A DNA stretch of 64,000 nucleotides from an uncultured Myxococcales bacterium (GTDB taxonomy: Bacteria > Myxococcota_A > Polyangia > Polyangiales > Polyangiaceae). The position numbers and the translations under genes were made by a program. Shown here piece after piece: positions 50,752 through 62,510 of this stretch. The stretch spans positions 1-64,000 of the forward strand of contig CALFEQ010000031.1 in NCBI GenBank assembly GCA_937949945.1, read 5' to 3'. Each line of letters opens with the position of its first letter. Position 1 is the stretch's first letter. Under the pieces are notes generated by a model. It made no database searches, was not told where the DNA came from, and saw only the letters and a list, made by a program, of their open reading frames with translations.

Positions 50752-50802
50752 GGCCTCACCCTAGGCGAGATCGAGCGGGGTCGTCAGCTCTCATGCGCAC
50801 GA

Positions 50803-52815
50803 TCAAGGCGCGGCGCCCTTGGCCGCGGGCGCGCCGGCCGGGCCGCCCGCCAGCACGAGCTCGACGAGCTTCGCGAGCCTGGCGTACGAGGCCGTGCCGG
50901 CGACGTAGTACGGGCCGACGAAGAAGGTCGGTGCGATGCGGACGCTGGCATCCCTCGCCGCACGAACGTCGGCATCGACGTCCGCCTTGTGCTTGCGGTC
51001 GTCGAGCGCGCGCTCGAACCGGGTCATGTCGAGCCCGATCGCTTTCGCGAAGCCGTCGACGTCGTCGCGTCTCAAGGCCTGCCGGTGCTCGAAGAGCGCC
51101 TTGCTCATCTTCTCGAAGCCCGCGCTTCCCTTCTGGGCGAACGCCTCGCGCGCGGCCTCCGCGGCGAGGATCCCCGCCGGGCTCGGACCCGGCATGTCGC
51201 GCCACACCACCTTGATCTTCCCCGGGTAGGCCTTGATGAGATCGGAGATCGTGGCGTCGGCACGCCTGCAGGACGCGGACCGGAAGTCCCCGACCATCTG
51301 GATCACGACCTTGCCGTTCGCCGCCCCACGGAAAGGCGCGCTCGCGGGCGCGGCGGCGATGCTCCGCTTCTCCGGCTCGGGAGGCGTCTGGCCGTCCTTC
51401 ACGAGCAGGTCGTAGACGTTCTTCGCCGACGCGCCTCCGCGGACCAGTGCATCCGCCTTCGCGATCTCCTCGTCGATGATCGTCTTGAACAGGTCGAAGG
51501 GCTTGGCGCCGCTCACGCGCCTCCCGTTCAAGAAGAACTGCGGGGTCCCCGTCACCGCGAACTCCTCGCCGAGCGCGACGTCTTCGTCGATCACGCGCCT
51601 GAACGCTCGCGAGCGCACGGACGCCATCGCCTTCGCGACATCGAGCTTCGCCTCGCGCGCGATCCGCTCGAGATCGGCGTCATCGAGGCTCGGCTGCGAA
51701 TCGAACAACAGGTCGTGCACGGCCCAGAAGCCCGCGTCGCCCTTCTGTGCGCGCGCGGCGCGCGCGAGCTCCGCGGCCGGCTCCGCCCGCTCGTGGAAAG
51801 AGAGCGGCATGTCGCGCCAGACGATGCGGACCTTGTCGCCGTACTCGCGCTGGATCCGCGCGAGCGTCTCCGTCGCCCGCTTGCAGAACGGGCACTGGAA
51901 GTCCGAAAAGACGACGATCGTGACGTACGCCGTGTCCGGACCTCGCACCGGGCCCTTGCCCACGGGGATCTTGTGAACGAGGCGGGACTCGGCCAGCGCC
52001 AGCGGCTCGCTCGAGCCCTCGTCGACACCTTCGGGCTGCTCGAGATTGGCCGCGACGCGGCGTGCGTAGACCTTGTCGGGAGAGACCCCGCTCGCGACGA
52101 GCGTCCGAGCCTCTGCGAGCTCGCCGTCGATGATCTTCTCGAAGCTCTCGGACGACTGCGCGCCCATCACGGGCACGCCGTTCACGAACGAGGTCGGTGC
52201 GGCGTTGATCTCGAGCCGGCGCGCGAGCTCGAGGTCGCGCCCCACCTTGGAGACCCAGCGCTTGGCAGCCAGTCCTTCCTCGAGCGAATGCGCGTCGGCT
52301 CCGGCCTCGACCGCCCAAGCGCGGAGCGCATCGGGCGAGATCTCGTCCTGGTGCTGGAAGGCCTTCGATTTGTAGCGCCAGAACGCCTTCGGCCCGGCGA
52401 TCTCGAGCACGCCCTGGCCGACCTCGGCGGCGAGACGCGCGTACACGTGAGACGTCAGCGGGAAGTTCTTGAAGACGATGCGCAGCTTCTCGTCGCCGTA
52501 CGCCTTCTGGAGCTCGTCGAGCGTCTTGTCGAGCCTCGCACAATACGGACACTCGAGGTCGGAGAAGACGACGACCGTGACCGGCGCGAGCCGGCTGCCA
52601 CGTACCGCGTCGTCGGCGAAGATCGGGAGGGCGGCGTCGTCCTCGGGAGCCGCGGTCGGGCCCGGGGGCGGAGCGGGAGGTGCGTCGCCGGAGCCGACGA
52701 CGAGAGGGTCGGTGGCGGCACTCGACGCCGGTGGGCGTGAGCCTCCGCAGGCTCCGAGGAACGTCGCGACGACGAGAAAGAGGAGGCCCCACGAACGGAC
52801 GGACGGACGCTTCAC
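50803..52815 (-). CDS. Lipoprotein with three DsbA-like thioredoxin-fold domains
   Basis: A 670-residue lipoprotein (lipobox FLGAC, Cys23). Three homologous DsbA-type domains follow. The first has FSDLECPYC (active site 89-92) and cis-Pro APTSF (about 207). The second has FSDFQCPFC (308-311) and TPQFF (about 425). The third has VGDFRSASC (513-516) and APTFF. The third keeps only one Cys (SASC), so it cannot form the usual disulfide alone. Each domain carries the helical insertion of DsbA. It may catalyse or relay disulfides at the envelope; no DsbB is seen nearby. Confidence 0.85.
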   Translation of the reverse strand: MKRPSVRSWGLLFLVVATFLGACGGSRPPASSAATDPLVVGSGDAPPAPPPGPTAAPEDDAALPIFADDAVRGSRLAPVTVVVFSDLECPYCARLDKTLDELQKAYGDEKLRIVFKNFPLTSHVYARLAAEVGQGVLEIAGPKAFWRYKSKAFQHQDEISPDALRAWAVEAGADAHSLEEGLAAKRWVSKVGRDLELARRLEINAAPTSFVNGVPVMGAQSSESFEKIIDGELAEARTLVASGVSPDKVYARRVAANLEQPEGVDEGSSEPLALAESRLVHKIPVGKGPVRGPDTAYVTIVVFSDFQCPFCKRATETLARIQREYGDKVRIVWRDMPLSFHERAEPAAELARAARAQKGDAGFWAVHDLLFDSQPSLDDADLERIAREAKLDVAKAMASVRSRAFRRVIDEDVALGEEFAVTGTPQFFLNGRRVSGAKPFDLFKTIIDEEIAKADALVRGGASAKNVYDLLVKDGQTPPEPEKRSIAAAPASAPFRGAANGKVVIQMVGDFRSASCRRADATISDLIKAYPGKIKVVWRDMPGPSPAGILAAEAAREAFAQKGSAGFEKMSKALFEHRQALRRDDVDGFAKAIGLDMTRFERALDDRKHKADVDADVRAARDASVRIAPTFFVGPYYVAGTASYARLAKLVELVLAGGPAGAPAAKGAAP

Positions 52816-53005
52816 GTCGATGCGTCTAGTACAGCTGCCGCGAGGACGATACCCGCGCGGCCATGTCGCTTCCGCGTCGCCAAGACTTTGACGGTTGCGT
52901 CATGAACATGGCGTCGTCCGTCATGGACCTCGCGCCGACGGGCCCGTTCCGAGCGTCGGGACGTGCTTTTTTTCGCTGGTACGAACGCTGCTCGACGTGG
53001 CTCGC

Positions 53006-53653
53006 ATGACGGACGCCGATCGAACCGAAGCCTTCGACACGTTGTTCATGCTTCCCGCCGGGACGAGCGCCGCCGAGCTGGCACGCGACTGCCGCGAAGC
53101 GGCGCTCGAGTTCGTCAACCAGTCGGAGCGCTGGGGACATGGCGAGCTCGCCACGTGGCTCACCGGCCCGTACGCGACCCTCGTTCGCTACACGTCCAAA
53201 CGCGAGGCGGGCCGTCGAGTGTGGCCGAGGTCGATCCTGCGCAACGTCGATCCTCGCCTCATCGACCGCATCATGCGGACCGCGCGCGAGGAGGTGCGCG
53301 ACACCCTCGCGCGCATCGCACGCGACGGCTCGGCGAGCTTCGTCATCCAGGCCCTCATCTCGGGCACGGTGATGCGCTGCGAAGACGGCGCGGGCGAGCC
53401 GACATGGGCGCCGACCGGCGCCGCCACGCGGCTCGCCGACCGCGTGCTGTCGCTCTTCGCGGTCGACTACCTCGCGCGTCCCGTCGACTACGAGACGCGC
53501 CTCTCGCTCTGTGAAGCGTGCCGACACGTGTCGTTCGACGAGACGGCGCGCCTCCGCGGGCTCTGCTCCCGACACGCGTCGGTCGGCCGTCTTTGGGCCG
53601 GCGCCGGAGGTGGTCGGCGCCTGACGCTCCCCTACCCTCCCATCGGCGCGTGA
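53006..53653 (+). CDS. Hypothetical soluble protein with C-terminal Cys cluster
   Basis: A 215-residue protein from ATG 53006 (the frame extends upstream to 52895 without convincing features). Mostly helical, with a C-terminal segment CEACRHVSFDETARLRGLC that could bind metal. Family not recognised. Codon bias supports it being real. Confidence 0.5.
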   Translation: MTDADRTEAFDTLFMLPAGTSAAELARDCREAALEFVNQSERWGHGELATWLTGPYATLVRYTSKREAGRRVWPRSILRNVDPRLIDRIMRTAREEVRDTLARIARDGSASFVIQALISGTVMRCEDGAGEPTWAPTGAATRLADRVLSLFAVDYLARPVDYETRLSLCEACRHVSFDETARLRGLCSRHASVGRLWAGAGGGRRLTLPYPPIGA

Positions 53654-53682
53654 CCCACCTCGGAGCCGTGTCACTCGCCGGT

Positions 53683-53790
53683 GTCAGCGCTGACCCAGGG
53701 TCGCGCGTGACAACGGCTCTCGCGCGTGTCGTGCTGCGCGAGCGCGACGACGACACGTGCCCTCTCGCGACTTCGGATTCCACGAATCCG
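53683..53790. promoter_or_regulatory. Two dyads upstream of the sigma-54 activator gene
   Basis: GTCAGCGCTGAC is a perfect 12-bp palindrome at 53683-53694. CGGATTC-CAC-GAATCCG at 53774-53790 is a perfect 7-bp inverted repeat with a 3-bp spacer. Both lie in the 203-bp leader of the gene at 53857 and are candidate operators; either could also fold as an RNA hairpin. Confidence 0.4.
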
Positions 53791-53856
53791 TCGGCTTCGT
53801 CCTTGCATCGAGGAGCGGCTCGAAACCAACGCTCCACGTCCAGGAGACTTCCGCCG

Positions 53857-55173
<1,317 letters not shown>

Positions 55174-55181
55174 GTCCTCAT

Positions 55182-56708
<1,527 letters not shown>

Positions 56709-56726
56709 CCAGCCTCCACGACCTTG

Positions 56727-57413
56727 CTAGGCGGCGAGATCGAGTTCCCCCTCGCGCTCCGTCAACAGATCCCTGAGCTGCGATGTCGCACGCGCGAGCA
56801 GCTGGGAAACACGAGCCTCGCTCAATCCCATCTTCGACGCAATGGTCTTGCTGGGCACTTCTTCGAAGTAGCGCATGGTGACGATCGTGCGCTCCCGCGG
56901 TGCAAGCTTTGCGACGGCACTGCGCACGTCTCGCGAGGAGCAACGCTCCTCCAGCAGCTCGAGCGGAGAGGGTCCCTCTTCACTGAGCGGCTGGTTGGGA
57001 GGGAGATCGTCGAAGCCGATCACGACGACGCCGGGCTTTTCCTTCGCCGGCGCGCTCGCTTCCTTCGCATCCTCGGCCGCACGAATGACGGCGCCGGTGC
57101 CGGTCTCGACAGGGGTGGTCATCCGTGTTGCCGGGCCTCGCCGGCGTCGCGGCGACCAATCGTGGCGCCGCAGCTCGTCGATGATTGCGCCACGAATTCG
57201 GATGCGTGCGTACGCGACGAGCATCTCGGGGCACGTGTGCCCGTTCGATCGAAGCGCTTGGAGGAGCCCCATCGACCCGGCCGCCACGAGATCCTCGCGC
57301 TGCACGCTGCGCGGTACCCGTCGCATGAACTCCGCGACGATCGCGAGGACCAGGTGCATGTGCGAGGTGAAGTCGGAGTCGGACGGCGTGGTGGATGAAG
57401 GTCTCGTTTCCAT
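56727..57413 (-). CDS. RNA polymerase sigma factor, FliA/WhiG (sigma-28) family
   Basis: A 228-residue protein from ATG 57413. Region 2: FMRRVPRSVQREDLVAAGSMGLLQALRSN and YARIRIRGAIIDELRRHDWSPRRRR, the hallmark RIRGAI.DELR..DW.PR of FliA-type factors. Region 4: LAPRERTIVTMRYFEEVPSKTIASKMGLSEARVSQLLARA. The stretch between them is long and less conserved. Flagellar genes are absent here and myxobacteria lack flagella, so its targets must be different. It lies just upstream of and co-directional with the GAFTSA regulator. Confidence 0.87.
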   Translation of the reverse strand: METRPSSTTPSDSDFTSHMHLVLAIVAEFMRRVPRSVQREDLVAAGSMGLLQALRSNGHTCPEMLVAYARIRIRGAIIDELRRHDWSPRRRRGPATRMTTPVETGTGAVIRAAEDAKEASAPAKEKPGVVVIGFDDLPPNQPLSEEGPSPLELLEERCSSRDVRSAVAKLAPRERTIVTMRYFEEVPSKTIASKMGLSEARVSQLLARATSQLRDLLTEREGELDLAA

Positions 57414-57573
57414 GACCGCCCGACCAGCACCGTCCGTGCCATGACGATCGCCGCGCATTTCGGCGCAGACGAGCCGGGCGACGCGTCATGCGTCTGACGT
57501 CGAGCTTCCTTTTCTTCGTTCGGCGTCAACGTCGTGGCGCCTTCGACGCATCCGACCGCCGCAACCATGACGC

Positions 57574-57921
57574 TCAAGCGGCCATCGTACGGCGCGAATG
57601 AAGAAGACCGCCGACGAACGACTCCCAGGCGGTTTGCGCTTCTCCATCGAACGCGAAGAAGCGCAGCCCGACGCCCGTGCGACCGCGAGCGTTCGTGACG
57701 ACGCACACGACGACGACGTGAGCGATGATCGACCGTTCGGGAAGGTCGATCCGAAGCTTCAACAGCTCCGTCATGGCGGGCGGCGCCCCGGACGTCCGGA
57801 CGAAGAGACCTCGATGGCTCGCGTTCACGATCACGATGCTCTCGGTCGAACCGACCCGGAGAATGCGCGCGGGTGGTAACGCGAGGTACCGGTCGTCCGC
57901 ACGTCGTTGGTCGTTTCCCAT
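57574..57921 (-). CDS. PilZ-domain protein (c-di-GMP receptor candidate)
   Basis: A 115-residue protein from ATG 57921. The c-di-GMP motif is visible as RRADDR near the start and NASHRGLFVRT later (consensus RxxxR and D/NxSxxG), followed by strands ending GVGLRFFAF. A single PilZ domain. Divergent from the receiver-EAL protein gene, which would degrade c-di-GMP, so the two may be functionally tied. Confidence 0.75.
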   Translation of the reverse strand: MGNDQRRADDRYLALPPARILRVGSTESIVIVNASHRGLFVRTSGAPPAMTELLKLRIDLPERSIIAHVVVVCVVTNARGRTGVGLRFFAFDGEAQTAWESFVGGLLHSRRTMAA

Positions 57922-58059
57922 GCCTCGGTTGAACGTCGACGCCGTCCGACCGTTAAGGACCACCATGGAGCCCTCGTACCGCCTTCGAGGCATCCGCAAG
58001 ATTCACCGTTTTCCACGTTGACGCGGCAGGCACTCACTGGTCCGATGAGGATGGAGCGT

Positions 58060-59268
58060 ATGAACAAGCCGACGAGAGAGGTCGCTGCACGGCGAGGAAG
58101 CAGCCCCGCGGACGCGGGCGGCCGTCCGCGCCTCCTCCTCGTGGAAGACGAGGATGCTCTTCGCAACGCGCTCGTCCGCTCGTTGAGCGAGACCTTCGAC
58201 GTCACGCCCGTCGCGGACGGCGCCTCCGCGGCCGACCTGCTCGTGAAGGAGACCTTCGATGCGGTGCTCAGCGACATCGGTCTCCCCGGCATGTCGGGCG
58301 TCGACCTCTTGCGCATCGTTCGCTCCTACGATCTCGACGTCCCCGTCGTGCTCATGACCGGGCAGCCCAGCGTGGAGACCGCAGTGGCCGCGCTCGAGCT
58401 CGGAGCGCTCACCTACGTGCAGAAGCCCATCGCGCCGGATACGCTCCAGAGCACCCTGCTCCGCGCAGCCAAGCTCGCGCGGCTGGCGCGCGCGAAGCGC
58501 GAGGCCGTCACCGCGGGCCTGGGAGGATCGCCGCTCGCGGGCGATCGCACCGGTCTCGACTTGAGCCTCGATCGCGCGCTCGAGTCGCTTTCGCTCGTGT
58601 TCCAGCCGATCGTCGATCGACGCGCGAAGAAGACGATCGGCTTCGAAGCGCTCATGCGGACGAGAGAGCCTTCGATGCCGAACCCCGGAGCGCTCCTCGA
58701 GGCGGCCGAGCGCCTCGACCGCATCCAGGACATCGGCCGTCGCGTGCGCGAGCTCGCCGCCACGTCGTTCCGCCCGCAGGACGACGACATGCTCTTGTTC
58801 GTCAACCTTCACCCCGCGGACTTGCTCGACGCCAACCTCTACGACCGGAACGCGCCTCTCACCAAGATCGCCGATCGCGTGGTCCTCGAGATCACGGAGC
58901 GCGCCGCCCTCGACGACGTGACGGAGACGAAGCACCGCGCGACCGAGCTTCGCCGGCGCGGGTTCAAGCTCGCGGTGGACGACCTCGGCGCCGGCTACGC
59001 GGGGCTCACGAGCTTCGCCACGTTCGAGCCGGAGGTCGTCAAGCTCGACATGTCCCTGATTCGCGGGATCGAGACGTCCCCGGTGAAGCGGCACGTCGTC
59101 GAGTCCGTCACCAAGCTGTGCCGCGATCTCGACATGCGTGTCGTCGCCGAAGGCATCGAGACGAGACAGGAGCTCGCATGCATCATCGACCTCGGCTGCG
59201 ACTACCTGCAGGGCTACCTCCTCGGCAAGCCAGGCCCCGCCCTCCTCCCATCGTCACAGACCTGGTGA
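58060..59268 (+). CDS. Receiver-EAL protein (c-di-GMP phosphodiesterase)
   Basis: A 402-residue protein from ATG 58060, with AGGA eight bases upstream (ATGs at 58045 and 58051 are alternatives). The receiver domain has LLLVEDED, Asp72 in VLSDIGLPGM, and QKP Lys. The EAL domain has FEALMR, VNLHP, LEITER, DDLGAGYAGL, VKLDMSLIR, AEGIET and QGYLLGKP, with all metal and catalytic positions present, so it should hydrolyse c-di-GMP under phosphorylation control. There is no cognate kinase next to it. Confidence 0.9.
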   Translation: MNKPTREVAARRGSSPADAGGRPRLLLVEDEDALRNALVRSLSETFDVTPVADGASAADLLVKETFDAVLSDIGLPGMSGVDLLRIVRSYDLDVPVVLMTGQPSVETAVAALELGALTYVQKPIAPDTLQSTLLRAAKLARLARAKREAVTAGLGGSPLAGDRTGLDLSLDRALESLSLVFQPIVDRRAKKTIGFEALMRTREPSMPNPGALLEAAERLDRIQDIGRRVRELAATSFRPQDDDMLLFVNLHPADLLDANLYDRNAPLTKIADRVVLEITERAALDDVTETKHRATELRRRGFKLAVDDLGAGYAGLTSFATFEPEVVKLDMSLIRGIETSPVKRHVVESVTKLCRDLDMRVVAEGIETRQELACIIDLGCDYLQGYLLGKPGPALLPSSQTW

Positions 59269-59886
59269 GGAGCCGAAAGGCGCGCCCGTGCGTCTCGGGG
59301 ACGGACGTCAGCCTCGAGCGGATCGCAGGGCCGACGGGCACGGCGGATGCTCTTCGCCGTGTGAGCAGCGTCGCGATGCGCAACGTGCCGCCGGAGGAGC
59401 CCATGCGCCTCACGATTCCCCGGTGGCGTGCTCCGAGCGAGCCACTCGCGCCAAGCTCGAGCGCGCGTCGGCCGCCTCGACCCGATCGAGATAGCTCCGT
59501 CCTACCGAGCACGGCGATGCCGGGGGATCTCGGGCGTCCTCATGGCGTTCGTGCGACCCCACTCCCATCCGATCGGGAGAAGTTGGAACACTTCTGCCGC
59601 CTTCCCCCTTCCCGAACGCCCGAGCCGAAGGCCCGGAAGCCGACTTTACCTTTCACTTTTTTGTCGTTCTCTGGTTTCTCTCCCGGGGCTTGGCCCCCTC
59701 CGGATGGCTCGGTCCCGAAAGAAGGGCCCGATCCGTTCGTCTTTGTCCCCCGCTTCGCAAGCAACTGCGTACACTTGCTGGTTAGGGCACGTCCTCCGAT
59801 CCACGCTCCCTTCCAGCCTTCGTTTCAGACGCTTTTGCCGATTTGAAATAGCCGAAGCCGACCAGCCCGCGCAAGGAGAGTAATCC
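59269..59886. other. 618-bp region without a convincing gene
   Basis: No frame here has a start, bias or homology I can support. The second half is AT-richer than the rest of the window, with T runs (59657-59662) and a small GGGGC/GCCCC hairpin at 59685-59697. It ends with an AAGGAG site for the gene at 59887. It presumably holds that gene's promoter and leader; a small RNA cannot be excluded. Confidence 0.4.
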
Positions 59887-60489
59887 GTGAAAATCGTCAG
59901 CGACCAACTCTTGACATCCAGCGAGGTGGGTGAGCTGCTCCAGGTGAACCCTAGCTCGGTGAAGAAGTGGGTCGACGACGGCCTGCTCGCGGCGTTCCGC
60001 ACGCCGGGAGGCCATCGCCGAATCCGCGCAGCCGATCTCGTGACGTTCCTCGTGCGCCACGACATGCCCATCCCGTCGGACCTCCAGGACGCCGCGAAGA
60101 AGAGGCTCCTCATCGTCGATGACGAGGTGGATCAGCTCAAGGCGCTATCCCGTTCGTTCAAGCGCTTCGCCGACCGTATCGAGGTCCAGACGACCGCGAA
60201 CGGCATCGACGCGCTCGTCCTCGTGGGCTCGTTCCACCCTCACGCGGTGCTCCTCGACGTCTACATGCCCGGCATCGACGGCCTCGAGGTGTGCCGCCGC
60301 TTGAAGAAGAACCCTGCGACGAAAGACGTACAGGTCTACGTCGTCAGCGGGTCCTTCACGTCCGCGCTCGAGCAGAAGGCCCTCGAGGCCGGCGCCGCGA
60401 AGTGCCTGCCGAAGCCGATTGACGTCCGCAACGTCGTCAGTCTCATGTTCCCCCCGCGCCCAGGTCAGATAGAAGCACGGGCGCAGTAA
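59887..60489 (+). CDS. Fusion of MerR/excisionase-type HTH and response-regulator receiver
   Basis: A 200-residue protein from GTG 59887 with AAGGAGAG eight bases upstream. Residues about 8-55 are a winged HTH of the MerR/excisionase (BldC-like) type: LLTSSEVGELLQVNPSSVKKWVDDG and RTPGGHRRIRAADL. Residues about 72-190 are a receiver: LLIVDDE (Asp78/79), phospho-Asp124 in AVLLDVYMPG, Lys176 in CLPKPID. The order DNA-binding domain first, receiver second is the reverse of most response regulators. It starts a run of same-strand genes leading to the ThDP enzyme and ketosynthase, and is a likely regulator of them. Confidence 0.85.
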   Translation: MKIVSDQLLTSSEVGELLQVNPSSVKKWVDDGLLAAFRTPGGHRRIRAADLVTFLVRHDMPIPSDLQDAAKKRLLIVDDEVDQLKALSRSFKRFADRIEVQTTANGIDALVLVGSFHPHAVLLDVYMPGIDGLEVCRRLKKNPATKDVQVYVVSGSFTSALEQKALEAGAAKCLPKPIDVRNVVSLMFPPRPGQIEARAQ

Positions 60490-60504
60490 CAACGAAGGTC
60501 AGTC

Positions 60505-62289
60505 ATGGGTCACGCCGTAAACGCATTCGCCGATTCCACCCCCGCGCTCTTCGACGATCGGGACGACCGCGCCCAGACCGCGCCCCGGTCCATCATCGTC
60601 CGGCGAAGCGTCACGGCGAGAGCACGAGCCGCTGACATCCTCGTCGACATGCTCGCCGACGCTGGAGTGGAGGTCGTCTTCGGGCTCCCGGGGGGGCCCA
60701 TCGCTCCGATCCATGATGCGCTCCTCGACCACCCCGAAATCCGGGTCATCACGACGCGCCACGAGTGCGGAGCCATCTTCGCCGCCGCCGGATACGCGCA
60801 GGCGACGGGGAAGCTCGCCGTCGCGATCGTCACGTCGGGCCCCGGGATCCTCAACGCGCTGACCGGTCTCGCCTCCGCGAACTGTGACGGGCTCCCCGTT
60901 CTCGTGCTCGCAGGAGAGGTGCCGAAGAACCGCTTCGGAAAAGGCGCCTGCCACGAGGGGAGCTGTTACGAGCTCGACATCGTCCACATGGCGCGGAGCA
61001 TCTCCAAGCTCGCCGCCCAGGCCCACGACGCGAACATGGCGCCGGCGCTCATGCAGCGTGCGATCGCCACCGCCCTCAGCGGCCGTCGGGGCGCGGTGCT
61101 CTTGAGCCTCCCGATGGACGTGATGACCACCGAGGTCACGCGGCCGATGGTTTCGTTCAGCTCGCGCGTCGAGCTCGAGCCCGATCCGAGGGCGCTCTCC
61201 GCCGCCGCCGACGCGCTCGCCCGCGCGGAGCGGCCCGTCCTGCTCGTCGGCTCGGGATCGCGCTGGGACAAAGGACCCGAGAGCATCCGCCGGCTCGCCG
61301 AGCGTCTCCAAGTCCCGGTCATGACCACGCCGAAGGCCAAAGGCGTGTTCCCGGAGAATCATCCCCTCAGCCTCGGTGTCTTCGGCTGGGGCGGCCACGC
61401 GTCCGCCCGCGATTACCTCGGCGAAGGAGTCGACGTCCTCGTTGCGCTCGGGACGAGCCTCGGAGAGTCGGCGTCCGACAACTGGAGCCCTCTGCTCGCG
61501 CCGACCAAGCACTTCATCCAGGTCGACGTCGACGCGCAGCGCATCGGCCGGAGCTACCCGGTCACGCTCGGCATCGTCGACACGGTCGAGCACGCCGTCG
61601 ACGGCATCCTCTCCCTGCTCGGCCCGGGATCACGGCCGCCCAAGCGCTTCAAGGTCGTCCGGCACGAGCCGGGCGACACGCTCCTCGTCGGAGACGAAGG
61701 ACGGATCGCTCCGCAGCGCGCGCTGTGGGAGCTGCAGAGGGTGCTGCCCAAGGGCACGATTTACACGTCGGACATCGGCGCCCACATGTTCTTCGCGCTG
61801 CACCACCTCGAGATCGAGCACCCGCGCGGGTTCATGACGATGCTCGGGCTGGCGTCGATGGGCTCCGGGATCGGAGCCGCCGTCGGCATGAAGGTCGCGA
61901 ACCCGAACGTGCCCGTCGTCTCGATCTGCGGCGACGGCTGCTTCTCGATGGGCCTCGGCGACGTCGCCACCGCCGCGATGGCGAACGTTCCGATCATCGT
62001 CGCCGTCCTCAACGACGAGCGTTACGGCATGGTCGAAGTCGGCAACACCGTCGTGTACGGCCGCACGCCCGAATACCCGGCGGGCCCGATGAACGTCTCG
62101 CTCCTCGCGGAGGGCATCGGCGCGACGGCGGCGGTCATCGAGCGCCCCGGCCAGATCCTCGAGTTGGATCTCGTCGGCATGGCCCGGCGGCGGCCGCTCG
62201 TCCTCGACATCCGCATCGACCGGACCGTGCACTTGAACAAGGCACGCCTCGAGTTCCTGAAGGAGCTCGCGAAGGCGAAGGCGAACTGA
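60505..62289 (+). CDS. Thiamine-diphosphate-dependent enzyme, acetolactate-synthase-like
   Basis: A 594-residue ThDP enzyme with the three domains of the acetolactate synthase/pyruvate oxidase group. Catalytic Glu87 lies in RHECGAIFAAAGYA, and the central Rossmann-like domain has VLLVGSGSRWDKG. The ThDP/Mg motif is GDGCFSMG...VLNDERYGM. It begins with an unusual 35-residue extension before ARAADILVDML. It is 15 bp behind the HTH-receiver gene and is followed by a ketosynthase III. No acetolactate synthase small subunit or other branched-chain gene is near, so acyloin formation or another carboligation is more likely than amino-acid synthesis. Confidence 0.85.
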   Translation: MGHAVNAFADSTPALFDDRDDRAQTAPRSIIVRRSVTARARAADILVDMLADAGVEVVFGLPGGPIAPIHDALLDHPEIRVITTRHECGAIFAAAGYAQATGKLAVAIVTSGPGILNALTGLASANCDGLPVLVLAGEVPKNRFGKGACHEGSCYELDIVHMARSISKLAAQAHDANMAPALMQRAIATALSGRRGAVLLSLPMDVMTTEVTRPMVSFSSRVELEPDPRALSAAADALARAERPVLLVGSGSRWDKGPESIRRLAERLQVPVMTTPKAKGVFPENHPLSLGVFGWGGHASARDYLGEGVDVLVALGTSLGESASDNWSPLLAPTKHFIQVDVDAQRIGRSYPVTLGIVDTVEHAVDGILSLLGPGSRPPKRFKVVRHEPGDTLLVGDEGRIAPQRALWELQRVLPKGTIYTSDIGAHMFFALHHLEIEHPRGFMTMLGLASMGSGIGAAVGMKVANPNVPVVSICGDGCFSMGLGDVATAAMANVPIIVAVLNDERYGMVEVGNTVVYGRTPEYPAGPMNVSLLAEGIGATAAVIERPGQILELDLVGMARRRPLVLDIRIDRTVHLNKARLEFLKELAKAKAN

Positions 62290-62510
62290 GTCGTGAGCGC
62301 GCGCCCACGGGCGGGCGCGCCGGGCGCATGACGCGCGACCAGCCGAGCTCACGGCCGCTCGCCCTCGATGCGTGCGCTTGACGCCGGTCGCCGGAACGCG
62401 CACGCGTGCCCATCGCGCGCGCTCGTCCTGCACGCGAGCGTGACGTCGGCGCACGCCGGACGACGCCACGCATGCGAGGCAACTCGAGCACACCGAATGG
62501 AGAATCGTTC

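Noticed and set aside
59282..59846. Possible plus-strand gene upstream of the HTH-receiver gene
   Set aside because: Codon bias is poor, the translation is Pro/Arg/Ser-rich without domains, and base composition changes midway; treated as non-coding.
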